NCBI GenBank assembly: GCA_031266665.1
Contig: JAISAO010000035.1
Location: 1 to 64,000 of the forward strand
From: Propionibacteriaceae bacterium
Lineage (GTDB): Bacteria > Actinomycetota > Actinomycetes > Propionibacteriales > Propionibacteriaceae
Reading direction: 5' to 3'
Length of the DNA stretch: 64,000 nt
Below are positions 18,339-26,926 of this stretch, piece after piece. Numbering within the stretch: the first letter of the stretch is position 1; each line of letters opens with the position of its first letter. A program made the translations under genes and the position numbers. The notes beneath the pieces are model-generated. The model was not told the DNA's origin and did not search any database. It saw only the letters and a list, made by a program, of their open reading frames with translations.

Positions 18339-18499
18339 AGGCAGGAAGACTAGACCACGGCCCCGACGCGACCGCCTCTGGCGACACGACCTCCCTTCGA
18401 CCGGCCCCGACGGCGCCACCGGCTCGCGCGCCAGCGGGTGGCCGCCCGGCTGGACCGGGGCGATGATGACGACCCTGGCCCAGGCCTGGGGCCGGCCGC

Positions 18500-19162
18500 T
18501 CAGCGGCGCATCAGTCTGCGCGCCACCAGGTTGCCGAGCAGCTGGCCCAGTTGGACCAGGGCGACGATGATGAGGACCGTGGTCCAGGTGACGATGGTGT
18601 CGAACTGGTGGAAGCCGTAGGTCAAGGAGAACTTGCCCAGGCCGCCGCCGCCGATCACCCCGGCGATGGCGGAGGCGTCGACCACGGCCACGAAGGCGAA
18701 GGTCAGCCCCAGCACCAGCGGCCCCAGGGCCTCCGGTATCAAAACCGCCACCACCGTTCGCAGGCGCGAGGCGCCCATCGCCCGGGAGGCCTCCAAGACC
18801 CCGGGGTCGACCGCGAACAGGTTCTGCTCAACCACCCGGGAGATGAAGAAGCTGGCCGCCAGGGAGAGGCCGAAGATGATGGCCCGGTTGCCGATGCCGC
18901 TGCCGGTGACGGCCCGGGCCAAGGGCTGGACGGCGCCGATGAAGATGACGAAGGGGATGGGCCTGAAGAAGTTGACCACGAAGTTGACCACCACGTAGAC
19001 CCCCCGGTTGGCCCACAGGCCGCCGGCCCGGGTGGTGTAGAGGGTCAGGCCGATGACCATCCCCAAGACCGAGCCGATGGCCAGCGACAGGCCGACCATG
19101 TACAAGGTCTCGTAGAAGGCCTCGAACAACTTGCCCCCGAGTTCGGGCAGACTGGTTCTCAC
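18500..19162 (-). CDS. metI: Methionine ABC transporter permease
   Basis: 220 aa, five or more membrane helices. MetI hallmarks include NFFRPIPFVIFIGAVQPLAR, the EAA loop GVLEASRAMGASRLRTV and the C-terminal AIAGVIGGGGLGKFSLTYG followed by FHQFDTI. It forms the channel of the D/L-methionine importer. The start overlaps metN by 4 nt. Gene order metQ-metN-metI is read on the minus strand from 21101. Confidence 0.94.
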   Translation of the reverse strand: MRTSLPELGGKLFEAFYETLYMVGLSLAIGSVLGMVIGLTLYTTRAGGLWANRGVYVVVNFVVNFFRPIPFVIFIGAVQPLARAVTGSGIGNRAIIFGLSLAASFFISRVVEQNLFAVDPGVLEASRAMGASRLRTVVAVLIPEALGPLVLGLTFAFVAVVDASAIAGVIGGGGLGKFSLTYGFHQFDTIVTWTTVLIIVALVQLGQLLGNLVARRLMRR

Positions 19163-20202
19163 GCCAGCTCCCGCAGTTCGAAGCGGCCGGACAGCTCGGC
19201 CAAAGCCGCCGTCAGCTCGGCCTCGTCCCCCGACAGGGCCAAGACCAGTTGGCCGAAGACCCGCCCGCCGATGTCGTCGATGCCGCCGTGGACCAGCTCC
19301 CAGCCCAGCCCCCGCCGGCCCAGCTCGGCGAACAACTGGCCCTGGGTGTGGGCCGACTCGCGCACCGTCAAGGCCACCAGGCGCCCCCGGTGGCGTTGGC
19401 GCAGCCGGGCCAGGGCCTCGCCTCGGGGGATCTGGCGCACCACGGTGGAGACGAAGCGGCGCGTGATCTGGTGGCGGGGGGCCGACAAGACGTCGTAGAC
19501 CTCGCCCTGCTCGACGATCTTGCCCTGGTCCAGCACGGCCACCTGTTGGGCGGTGGAGCGGATGACCTCCATCTCGTGGGTGATGACGACGATGGTGGTG
19601 CCCAGCTCGGTGTTGACCCGTCGCAGCAGGGCCAGGACCTCCAAGGTGGTCTCGGGGTCGAGGGCCGAGGTGGCCTCGTCGGCCAGCAGCAGCCGGGGGT
19701 GGGTGGCCAGCGCCCGGGCGATGCCGACGCGTTGTTTCTGGCCGCCCGAGAGCTGGTCCGGGTAGGCCCGGGACTTGTCCGCCAGGCCGACGAAGTCCAA
19801 CAACTGTTGGATCCTGGTCGCCCGTTCGGCCGAGGGCACCCCGGAGATGGCCAAGGGGTAGGAGACGTTGCCCCAGACGGTGCGCGAGTTGAACAGGTTG
19901 AACTGTTGGAAGACCATGCCGATGTCGCGCCGCACCGCCTGCAGGGCCTTCTCGCTCAGCCGCGTGATCTCCTGGCCGGCCACCGTGATCGACCCGGCGG
20001 TGACCGAGGTCAAGGCGTTGATCAGTCGCACCAGGGTCGACTTGCCGGCCCCGGAATAGCCGATCAGGCCGAAGATGGTGCCCTGGTCGATGTCGAGCGA
20101 GACCCCGTCGATCACCGGGATGATCGACGGGGCCCCGGGCTCCCGCCCCGCCTTTGGGGCGGGGAAGGTTTTACAGACGTCGCGCAGCGACACCAGGGCC
20201 AT
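19159..20202 (-). CDS. metN: Methionine ABC transporter ATP-binding protein with NIL domain
   Basis: 347 aa. ABC domain: Walker [11 protein letters not shown]-loop [11 protein letters not shown], signature [15 protein letters not shown], Walker [17 protein letters not shown] and VITHEMEVI. The last 80 or so residues ([35 protein letters not shown]) form the ACT-like NIL domain that in E. coli MetN binds methionine and inhibits import. This argues for methionine rather than another substrate. It starts 3 nt after the metQ stop. Confidence 0.94.
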   Translation of the reverse strand: MALVSLRDVCKTFPAPKAGREPGAPSIIPVIDGVSLDIDQGTIFGLIGYSGAGKSTLVRLINALTSVTAGSITVAGQEITRLSEKALQAVRRDIGMVFQQFNLFNSRTVWGNVSYPLAISGVPSAERATRIQQLLDFVGLADKSRAYPDQLSGGQKQRVGIARALATHPRLLLADEATSALDPETTLEVLALLRRVNTELGTTIVVITHEMEVIRSTAQQVAVLDQGKIVEQGEVYDVLSAPRHQITRRFVSTVVRQIPRGEALARLRQRHRGRLVALTVRESAHTQGQLFAELGRRGLGWELVHGGIDDIGGRVFGQLVLALSGDEAELTAALAELSGRFELRELA

Positions 20203-20204
20203 GC

Positions 20205-21101
20205 TCAGCCCTGGTCCAAGGTGTCGGACACGACCTTGTCCAAGGCGGCCTGCAGGTCGGCTTGGGGGATTTTGACGATCTCGGCCACGCCGCCCGAGTT
20301 CTCCTGCAAACCGTCGGTCACGGCCTGGGTGTCTTGGAACAGCTCGACCAGTTTGAGATAGGTCTGGTTGTCTTTATCCTCCGGCCGGACGGCGAAGATG
20401 TTGACGTAGGGCAGGGCCGAGGCGTCGGCCGGGTCGTCCTTGGCGATGGCGTCCTCGAACTTGAGGCCGGCGCCGTTGACGTAATCATTGTTGATGATGA
20501 CGGCGGCGGCGTCCTCCAGCGCCGTCGGCGTCAGGTCGGCCGCCACGGTCGTGACCTTGACCCGGGAGGCCGGGTCGATGTCGGCCAAGGACGAGAAGAT
20601 GGTGCCGCCGCCCTTCAACTCGATCAGGCCGGCCGACTGCAGCAGCAGCAGGCCGCGGGCCTGGTTGCTGGGATCGTCCGGCACCACCACCTGGGCGCCG
20701 TCGGGGATGTCGTCCACCTTGTCGTACTGCTTCGAGAACAGGCTCAGCGGGTAGATGGCGGTCGAGCCTAGGGGGATCAGATCCTTGCCCGACTTGGCGA
20801 TGTAGTCGCCCAGGTAGACGATGTGCTGGAACTGGTTGATGTCCAACTCGCCCTCGCTCAGGGCCGGGTTGGGCAAGGCGTAGTCGGTGAAGTCGACCAG
20901 TTCGATGTCGATGCCGGCGTCCTTGGCGGTCTGGACGTAGACCGCCCAGTAAGGGTCGGAGGCGCCGACGACGCCGATCTTGATCGGTTTGGCGTCGTCG
21001 TCGCCGGAGCAGGCCGTCAGCCCGCCCGTCAGGGTGAGGCTCAGGGCCACCGCCGGCAGCAAGACCAGGCGACGCGCCCGGGAGGCGATTGATTTCAACA
21101 T
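20205..21101 (-). CDS. metQ: Methionine-binding lipoprotein
   Basis: 298 aa. Signal peptide with lipobox LTAC, so lipid-anchored. NlpA/MetQ features: IKIGVVGASDPYWAVYVQTA, IELVDFTDYALPNPALSEGE, LDINQFQHIVYL, PLGSTAIYPLSLFSKQYD, VVVPDDPSNQARGLLLLQSA (each 20 residues or fewer) and AVIINNDYVNGAG. It delivers methionine to Met[12 protein letters not shown] precedes the ATG. First gene of metQNI, with a 433-bp untranslated stretch upstream. Confidence 0.94.
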   Translation of the reverse strand: MLKSIASRARRLVLLPAVALSLTLTGGLTACSGDDDAKPIKIGVVGASDPYWAVYVQTAKDAGIDIELVDFTDYALPNPALSEGELDINQFQHIVYLGDYIAKSGKDLIPLGSTAIYPLSLFSKQYDKVDDIPDGAQVVVPDDPSNQARGLLLLQSAGLIELKGGGTIFSSLADIDPASRVKVTTVAADLTPTALEDAAAVIINNDYVNGAGLKFEDAIAKDDPADASALPYVNIFAVRPEDKDNQTYLKLVELFQDTQAVTDGLQENSGGVAEIVKIPQADLQAALDKVVSDTLDQG

Positions 21102-21249
21102 TTCTTTCCTTAATGGTTCGGCTTGATAGTCTTAATAGTTCGATGGGTTGGTTTCGGTCGGACGGGGACAGGCGGCGGCCGGGAAGGCTCGGCCGCGCGA
21201 CCGCTGGCTGGGACGGCCGCCCGGGTCGGACGGCGGGTGGATCGGCCGG

Positions 21250-21336
21250 TCAGAGACCGGGCCGCATTCGACCCGCGACAAACGCCGGGCGGCCCGAACA
21301 CATCATGCGCCCTGGGCGCGGCGTCGGATCTGGCAT
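21250..21336 (-). CDS. Candidate 28-codon leader ORF upstream of metQ
   Basis: The ATG at 21336 has AAAGGAC with ideal spacing. The frame encodes MPDPTPRPGRMMCSGRPAF and then VAGRMRPGL before TGA. It contains four Met (two adjacent) and one Cys, and ends 148 bp before metQ. This could be an attenuation leader sensing Met or Cys, but no clear terminator/antiterminator was resolved. The rest of 21102-21534 shows no gene, and no SAM riboswitch core. Confidence 0.35.
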   Translation of the reverse strand: MPDPTPRPGRMMCSGRPAFVAGRMRPGL

Positions 21337-21534
21337 GGCTGTCCTTTAGACGGGTCGAGGCGGATGGACCGCCGAAACTGAGGCCCGACAGTAGTGGGCC
21401 GACCGCCCCCAGGCAAACGAACTCACCCGTATACGCGACCAATCGTTGCCAATCCGTGACCTTCCGCCGGCTCCCCCGGCCGTGGGCGGGCCTTCGCCCG
21501 GCCTCAGCCGAACCGGTTTCAGTAGAATGGTGCG

Positions 21535-22170
21535 ATGCGACTGTTCCTGATCCGACACGCCCAGGCGGCCTGCAACGCCCAGCACCTGATCGACAGCCGG
21601 CCCCCTGGATCCCCCCTGACCGAGTTGGGCCAAGCCCAGGCCGAGGCCTTGGCGGTCCGCCTGGGCGACCAGCCGATCGAGGCCGTCTGGGCCTCCGATC
21701 TGGTGCGGGCGGCCCAGACCGCCGCCCCCCTGGCCCGGACCCTGGGCCTGGTCCCCCGACTCGACCCCGGGCTGCGCGAGATCGCGGCCGGAGACTACGA
21801 GGGGGCCGACGACATCGCCAGTTGGTCCGGCTACGCCACCGCCGTGGCCCGTTGGGCCCAAGACCCGACCGCCCGGCTGCCCGGCGGCGAGACCGGGTTG
21901 GAGTTCTTCGCCCGCTACAACGCCGCCATGGCCCAGGTGGCGGCCAGCGGTCTGGCCAACGTCGCCGTGGTCAGCCACGGGGCCGCCATCGGCGTCTGGC
22001 TGACCGCTGTGCTGGGCGAGACCCTGCCGGTCTCCAAGGAGCAGGTCGGGCTGATGGCCAACACCGCCCACGTCGTTCTGATCCTGGCCGACGGCCGCTG
22101 GCGGGCCGAGCGTTGGACCGAGGACTACCTCAGGCTGGCCGGCCCGCCGGCGGCCGGGACGGCCGTCTGA
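21535..22170 (+). CDS. Histidine phosphatase family protein (phosphoglycerate mutase-like)
   Basis: 211 aa, cytosolic. The catalytic motif LIRHAQAACNAQ at the N-terminus gives the phosphohistidine; second His in VVSHGAAIGVW; catalytic Glu probably in LREIAAGDYEG. The family covers cofactor-dependent phosphoglycerate mutases, alpha-ribazole phosphatases and acid phosphatases; RHAQ instead of RHGE suggests a phosphatase rather than glycolytic mutase. Substrate unknown. Divergent from metQ; followed by a hairpin at 22215, so probably monocistronic. Confidence 0.88.
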   Translation: MRLFLIRHAQAACNAQHLIDSRPPGSPLTELGQAQAEALAVRLGDQPIEAVWASDLVRAAQTAAPLARTLGLVPRLDPGLREIAAGDYEGADDIASWSGYATAVARWAQDPTARLPGGETGLEFFARYNAAMAQVAASGLANVAVVSHGAAIGVWLTAVLGETLPVSKEQVGLMANTAHVVLILADGRWRAERWTEDYLRLAGPPAAGTAV

Positions 22171-22214
22171 GCGCCCGACCCCGACCTGTCGCCCGACCCC
22201 CGACCGTCTAGCCG

Positions 22215-22265
22215 CCCCACGCAGTGTCCCCCCTCCGCCGCGTTCCGGTCCGGCGCTGCGTGGGG
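22215..22265 (+). terminator. Terminator-like hairpin
   Basis: CCCCACGCAG (22215-22224) pairs perfectly with CTGCGTGGGG (22256-22265). It lies 45 bp after the phosphatase gene and before nagB. No U-tract follows. Confidence 0.5.
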
Positions 22266-22348
22266 ACCCCGGACCGGCTCATTGGTTAAGGTTTTGATCG
22301 CCCAAGTCGTCTAGTCGCCCCGACCGTCGGCCGGCCCAGGAGGAAGCC

Positions 22349-23140
22349 ATGGATGTCATCATTTGTCCCGACGACGCCACCGTCGGCCGTCAGGCCGCCG
22401 CCAAGATCGCCCAGGTGGTGGCCGCCGCCGGACCCGAGCCGGTGCTCGGCGTGGCCACCGGCTCGTCGCCCCTGAGCGCCTACGCCGCCCTGGCCGAGTT
22501 GGTGGCCCAGGGCCGGATCGACCTGTCCAAAGCCTGGGTCTTCGCCCTGGACGAGTACGTCGGCCTGCCCCTGGACCACCCCCAGAGCTACCACCAGACG
22601 ATCCGCCGGACAGTCACCGAGCCGCTCGGCCTGGACCCGGCCCGAGTCAAGGTGCCGAACGGGGCGGCGGCCGACCTGCGCCAGGCCGGGATCGACTACG
22701 AGGCCGCCATCGCCGCCGCCGGCGGGGTCGACGTCCAACTGCTGGGCGTCGGCTCCAACGGCCACATCGGTTTCAACGAGCCGACCAGTTCCCTGGCCTC
22801 ACGCACCCGCCTCAAAACCCTCACCCGGCAAACCCGCCTGGACAATCAACGCTTCTTCGACAGTCTGGACCAGGTGCCGCTGCACTGCCTGACCCAGGGC
22901 CTGGGCACCATCCGCGACGCCCGCCACGTCGTCCTGGTGGCCGCCGGCCAGTCCAAGGCCGAGGCCGTCCGGGCCATCGTCGAGGGCCCGGTGACCGCGC
23001 TTTGGCCCGGCTCCGTCCTACAGCTACACGCCCGGGCCACGGTCATCGTGGACGAGGCCGCCGCCTCCCGGCTGAGCCTGGCCGACTACTACCGCGAGAT
23101 GCTGGCCAACCTGCCCGGCTGGCAGAAAGTCGTCTGGTGA
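22349..23140 (+). CDS. nagB: Glucosamine-6-phosphate deaminase
   Basis: 263 aa. Converts glucosamine-6-phosphate to fructose-6-phosphate and ammonia. Motifs: VLGVATGSSPLSAYAALAEL, catalytic base Asp in WVFALDEYVGLP, VDVQLLGVGSNGHIGFNEP (His and Asn/Glu of the ring-opening site) and RDARHVVLVAAGQSKAEAV. AGGAGGAAGCC precedes the ATG. The stop overlaps the GTG start of nagA by 4 nt. Confidence 0.96.
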   Translation: MDVIICPDDATVGRQAAAKIAQVVAAAGPEPVLGVATGSSPLSAYAALAELVAQGRIDLSKAWVFALDEYVGLPLDHPQSYHQTIRRTVTEPLGLDPARVKVPNGAAADLRQAGIDYEAAIAAAGGVDVQLLGVGSNGHIGFNEPTSSLASRTRLKTLTRQTRLDNQRFFDSLDQVPLHCLTQGLGTIRDARHVVLVAAGQSKAEAVRAIVEGPVTALWPGSVLQLHARATVIVDEAAASRLSLADYYREMLANLPGWQKVVW

Positions 23141-24255
23141 CCGACCGTTGGGCCGTCCAGGGCGAGGCCGTGCTGCTGGGCGACGAGGCCGATTTCATCC
23201 CCGCCTGGCTGGTGGTCGAGGACGGGCTGATCGTCCGGGCCGGAACGGGGCGCTTCCCCGGCAGCCCCGATGTCACCGTCTGTCTGCCGCTGGCCCCCGG
23301 CCTGGTCGACATCCACTGCCACGGCGGCGGCGGGGCGGCCTTCGCCGACGGCCCCGAGGCCGCCCGAACCGCCCTGGCGGCCCACCTCGACCGCGGCACC
23401 AGCGCCGTGGTGGCCTCCTTGGTGACGGCCGACTGGGAGCAGTTGATGGCCCAGGTCGAGGCTCTGCGCCCGCTGGTCGACGGCCAACGCCTGGTCGGCC
23501 TGCACCTGGAGGGGCCCTGGCTGGCGCCGGGCAAGCGGGGCGCCCATGACCCCGCCAAGCTGGTCTCCCCCACGCCGGAGCAGGTGGCCCAGGTGGTGGC
23601 CCGGGCCGACCTCGTCCGCCAGGTCACCATCGCCCCCGAGTTGCCCGGCGCCATGGCCGCCATCGCCGCCTTGAGCCAGGCCGGCGTGGTCGCCGCCATC
23701 GGCCACACCGAGGCCGACCGGGCCACCACGGCCGCCGCCATCGCCGCCGGGGCCCGTGGGGCGACCCATCTGTTCAACGCCATGCCGGAACTGGCCCACC
23801 GCGCCCCGGGGCCGGTCCTGGCCCTGCTGAGCGACCCCCGGGTGGTCTGCGAGTTGATCTTGGACGGCCACCACGTCGACCCCGAGCTGGCGCTGGCGAC
23901 GCTGCGGCTGCTGGGCCGCCGGGCGGTCCTGGTGACCGACGCCATGGCCGCCGCCGGCCTGGGGGACGGGGCCTACCAGTTGGGCGGGCTGCCGGTGACG
24001 GTCCGCCACGGGGTGGCCCGGCTGACGGACGACCCCGGCCACGCCATCGCCGGCTCCACCATCCGCCTGGCCGACGCCGTGGCTCTGGCCGTGGCCGGCG
24101 GCCTGCCGCTGGCCCGCGCGGTGGCGGCGGCCACCCGCCAGCCAGCCGACCATTTGGGGCTGACCACGGTCGGGCGGATCGCCGTCGGCCAGCCGGCCGA
24201 GTTGGTGGAGTTCGACTGGGAGGGCCGCTTCCGCCGCGTCCTCCGATTCGACTAG
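23137..24255 (+). CDS. nagA: N-acetylglucosamine-6-phosphate deacetylase
   Basis: 372 aa. Deacetylates GlcNAc-6-P to GlcN-6-P for NagB. Amidohydrolase motifs: PGLVDIHCHGGGG, metal ligand Glu in GLHLEGPWLAPGKRGAHDP, His in AAIGHTEADR, THLFNAMPELAHRAPG, LILDGHHVDPELA and catalytic Asp in VLVTDAMAAAGLGDG. The GTG at 23137 overlaps the nagB stop and gives the family length. A ROK regulator follows 98 bp downstream and a sugar transporter after that. Confidence 0.95.
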   Translation: MTDRWAVQGEAVLLGDEADFIPAWLVVEDGLIVRAGTGRFPGSPDVTVCLPLAPGLVDIHCHGGGGAAFADGPEAARTALAAHLDRGTSAVVASLVTADWEQLMAQVEALRPLVDGQRLVGLHLEGPWLAPGKRGAHDPAKLVSPTPEQVAQVVARADLVRQVTIAPELPGAMAAIAALSQAGVVAAIGHTEADRATTAAAIAAGARGATHLFNAMPELAHRAPGPVLALLSDPRVVCELILDGHHVDPELALATLRLLGRRAVLVTDAMAAAGLGDGAYQLGGLPVTVRHGVARLTDDPGHAIAGSTIRLADAVALAVAGGLPLARAVAAATRQPADHLGLTTVGRIAVGQPAELVEFDWEGRFRRVLRFD

Positions 24256-24317
24256 CCCGCCTCGACCCGCCGTCGGGGCGGCCGGTAACGAGTTGGTCTC
24301 TTTTAGGGGGAGGGGGC

Positions 24318-24354
24318 TTGACCGCTAGTAGTTCGTAAGGTTAACTAACAAACA
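24318..24354 (+). promoter_or_regulatory. Candidate promoter giving a leaderless ROK mRNA
   Basis: TTGACC (24318) and TTAACT (24341) are 17 bp apart, and the ATG at 24354 lies 7 bp after the latter. No ribosome site is visible before the ATG, consistent with leaderless translation common in Actinobacteria. The A+T-rich GGTTAACTAAC overlaps the -10 and could be an operator. Confidence 0.4.
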
Positions 24355-25487
24355 TGTCGACGAGGGTGTCCGGGCGTTACCCCACTTCCCGCTCCCGCCG
24401 TCTGGTCCGCCCCGAGGACGGCCGGCGGCACAACGTCGAGTTCGTCCTGCAGAGCGTCTACGACTCCCCCGGGCTGACCCGGGCCGATCTGGCCCGCCAG
24501 ACCGGGCTGACCCGGGTGACCATCTCCGAACTAGTGGCCCAACTGCTGGCCGACGGCCTGATCGCCGAGGCCGGGCCGAACCAACAGGTCCGCCCGGGCA
24601 AGCCCGGCACCCGCCTCGACCCGGTGCCCGAGGCGCGCGACATCCTGGCCCTCGACCTGTCCAACCAGTCCACCCTGCGCGGCGCCGTGCTCGACCTGCG
24701 GGGTCGTGTCCTGGAGCGCCGCCAACAGCCCCTGGACAAGGCCCAGGGTCCGGCCGCCCTGGCCCGGGTGACGGCCCTGGCCCACGACCTGGCGGCCGCC
24801 GCCAAACACCTGGTGGTCGGCCTGGGCGTCGGCTCCCCCGGCCTGATCGCCGCCGACGGCCGGATCTTGGCCGCCACCAGCCTGGGCTGGAGCGACTTCG
24901 AGTTGGCGGGGCCGCTGGAGGCCGCGCTGGGCTGCCCGGTCGAGGTCTGCAACGACGCCAACCTGGCGGCCGTGGCCGAGCGCCGCTTCGCCCAGGGCCA
25001 CGACAACCTGCTGCGGGTCCAGATCGCCACCGGCGTCGGCGCCGCCCTGCTGGTGGGCGGCGATCCCGTGCTGGGCGAGCACAGCGCCGCCGGCGAGATC
25101 GGCCACGTCGTGGTCGAGCCCGACGGGGTGGACTGCCTGTGCGGCAAGCGGGGCTGCCTGGAGACCTGGCTGGCGGTGCCGCCGCTGACCGCCCGCCTGG
25201 CCGCCGCCCCCGGACGCCGCGATCAGGTTCTGGCCCAGGCCGGCCGCCACCTGGGCCAGGTGCTGGCCCCGATCGTCTCCGCCCTCGACCTCAGCCAGGT
25301 CGTCCTGGGCGGGCCGGCCGACCTGATCGCCGGGCCGCTGCTGGAGGCCAGCCAGCGCCTGGTGGGCGACCACACCCGGGTCGACTTCCGCGCCCCGGTC
25401 ACCCTCAGCCACTCCACTTTGGGCGACGACGCCGTTCTGCTCGGCGCCGCCGCCCACGTCCTGCGACGCCGCCTGGGCGTCCAATGA
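24354..25487 (+). CDS. ROK family transcriptional regulator (NagC/XylR-like)
   Basis: 377 aa. An N-terminal winged helix-turn-helix (RRHNVEFVLQSVYDSPGLTR, ADLARQTGLTRVTISELVAQ) joins a ROK sugar-kinase-like domain with LALDLSNQSTLRGAVLD, VGLGVGSPGLI, VCNDANLAAVAERRF, GVGAALLVGGD and the zinc motif GVDCLCGKRGCLETW. ROK regulators sense sugars or sugar phosphates. Position between nagBA and a sugar ABC operon suggests it controls amino-sugar uptake and use, with GlcNAc-6-P or a related compound as effector (inferred). The ABC binding protein starts 26 bp after its stop. Confidence 0.9.
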   Translation: MSTRVSGRYPTSRSRRLVRPEDGRRHNVEFVLQSVYDSPGLTRADLARQTGLTRVTISELVAQLLADGLIAEAGPNQQVRPGKPGTRLDPVPEARDILALDLSNQSTLRGAVLDLRGRVLERRQQPLDKAQGPAALARVTALAHDLAAAAKHLVVGLGVGSPGLIAADGRILAATSLGWSDFELAGPLEAALGCPVEVCNDANLAAVAERRFAQGHDNLLRVQIATGVGAALLVGGDPVLGEHSAAGEIGHVVVEPDGVDCLCGKRGCLETWLAVPPLTARLAAAPGRRDQVLAQAGRHLGQVLAPIVSALDLSQVVLGGPADLIAGPLLEASQRLVGDHTRVDFRAPVTLSHSTLGDDAVLLGAAAHVLRRRLGVQ

Positions 25488-25513
25488 CCGAAAAACCAAG
25501 AAAGGAACACTCC

Positions 25514-26848
25514 ATGAAACGACCCATCCTCGGCCTAGCGGCCGTGGCTCTGGCCGCCTCCCTGGCGCTGACCGGCTGCGGCGGCGACGACCAGTCGACC
25601 ACGGGCGGCGACGAGACGACCGAAGCCCCGGCCGGCCAGAACATCACCTTGTGGCTGGCCGGCGGCGACACGCCGGACGCGCTGCGCGACTACCTCAAGA
25701 CTGAGTACAACGCCCGCACCGGTGGCACCTTGACCATCGAGGAGCAGTCCTGGGGCGACCTCACGACCAAGTTGACGGCCGTCCTGCCGGACGCCAACAA
25801 CACGCCCGACGTGGTTGAGATCGGCAACACCCAGGCCCCGTCCTTCACCAACTTCGGGGCCTTCGCCGACATCTCCGACATGTACCAGGAGTTGGGCGGC
25901 TCCAAGTTGCTGCAGAGCTTCGTCGACGTCGGCGCGGTCGACGGCAAGAACTACGCCCTGCCCTATTACTTCGGCTCGCGCTACGTGTTCTACCGCAAGG
26001 ACATCTACGCCGCCGCCGGGGTGACGGTGCCGCAGACGCTGGACGAGTTCAACGCCACCGTGGCCCAGATCACCGCGACCAACCCGAACGGTATCGAAGA
26101 CTTCTCCGGCTTCTTCATCGGCGGCCAGGACTGGCGCAACGGCATCTCCTGGATCTTCGCCAACGGCGGCGAGTTGGCCGTCTACGAGGACGGCCAGTGG
26201 ACCTCCACCTTGTCCGACCCGAACACCATCAAGGGCCTGACCCAGTTGCAGCAGATCCAGCTCAACGCCTCCAAGGCCCCCTCGACGGCCAAGGACGAGT
26301 CGCCCTGGCTCTACATCAACGACTCCGACGTCGCCACCGACGACAACACCACCACCTCCCTGGCGGCCGCCACCATCATGGCCCCGGGTTGGGCCCACTG
26401 GTCGATCGGCGATCTGGTGGACGAGGCCCGGGTGTGGAACCCAGACGTCTTCGGCGTCTTCGCCCTGCCGGGCAACGACGGCAAGCCGGCCCCGGTCTTC
26501 GCCGGCGGCTCCGACATCGCCATCTCGGCCACCTCTAAGAACCAAGAGGGGGCGCGCGAGCTGATGCGGATCATCTTCTCGGCCGAGTACCAGGAGCTGC
26601 TGGGGGCCAACGGCCTCGGCCCGGCCAATAGCGACTACGTCTCGTCCCTGGGCGACGACGAGTTCGCCCAGGCCCTGATCGAGTCGGCCTCGAACTCCAA
26701 GCTGACCCCGGCCGCCCCCGGCTGGGCGGCGGTCGAGAACTCCGGCCAGTTGGAGGAGTTCTTCTCCAAGCTGTCCACCGGCGGCGACATCACCGCCTTG
26801 GCGGCCGAGTACGACGCCATTCTGACACCGCTGCTGAACAGCCAGTAA
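25514..26848 (+). CDS. Sugar ABC transporter substrate-binding lipoprotein (SBP family 1)
   Basis: 444 aa. Signal peptide and lipobox LTGC; a short Thr/Asp/Glu-rich spacer, then an SBP_bac_1 fold (NITLWLAGGDTPDALRDYLK, PDVVEIGNTQAPSFTNFGAF, YALPYYFGSRYVFYRKDIY, DFSGFFIGGQDWRNGISWIF). The closing residues align with CUT1 binding proteins for oligosaccharides and amino sugars. AAAGGAACACTCC precedes the ATG. Context (nagBA, ROK) suggests GlcNAc or a chitin-derived oligomer as ligand, but no residue-level proof. A long hairpin follows the stop. Confidence 0.9.
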   Translation: MKRPILGLAAVALAASLALTGCGGDDQSTTGGDETTEAPAGQNITLWLAGGDTPDALRDYLKTEYNARTGGTLTIEEQSWGDLTTKLTAVLPDANNTPDVVEIGNTQAPSFTNFGAFADISDMYQELGGSKLLQSFVDVGAVDGKNYALPYYFGSRYVFYRKDIYAAAGVTVPQTLDEFNATVAQITATNPNGIEDFSGFFIGGQDWRNGISWIFANGGELAVYEDGQWTSTLSDPNTIKGLTQLQQIQLNASKAPSTAKDESPWLYINDSDVATDDNTTTSLAAATIMAPGWAHWSIGDLVDEARVWNPDVFGVFALPGNDGKPAPVFAGGSDIAISATSKNQEGARELMRIIFSAEYQELLGANGLGPANSDYVSSLGDDEFAQALIESASNSKLTPAAPGWAAVENSGQLEEFFSKLSTGGDITALAAEYDAILTPLLNSQ

Positions 26849-26860
26849 AATAACCTTGTC

Positions 26861-26905
26861 GGCCCCGCCGGCCGGTCGCGCCCAGCGCCTCCGGCCGGCG
26901 GGGCC
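26861..26905 (+). promoter_or_regulatory. Intercistronic hairpin between binding protein and permease
   Basis: GGCCCCGCCGGCCGG (26861-26875) pairs perfectly with CCGGCCGGCGGGGCC (26891-26905), a 15-bp stem 12 bp after the stop codon. In this position such stems usually protect the binding-protein mRNA or partly terminate transcription, raising its level over the permeases. Confidence 0.7.
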
Positions 26906-26926
26906 GCCTGACAGAGAGGGCAGCCC

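Noticed and set aside
21110-21442. 110-codon minus frame upstream of metQ
   Set aside because: No domain, weak start context, ends in Pro/Arg-rich sequence; the shorter ORF at 21250-21336 has a better ribosome site.
21102-21534. SAM riboswitch ahead of metQ
   Set aside because: None of the SAM-I or SAM-IV core segments could be recognised by eye; a covariance search would be decisive.
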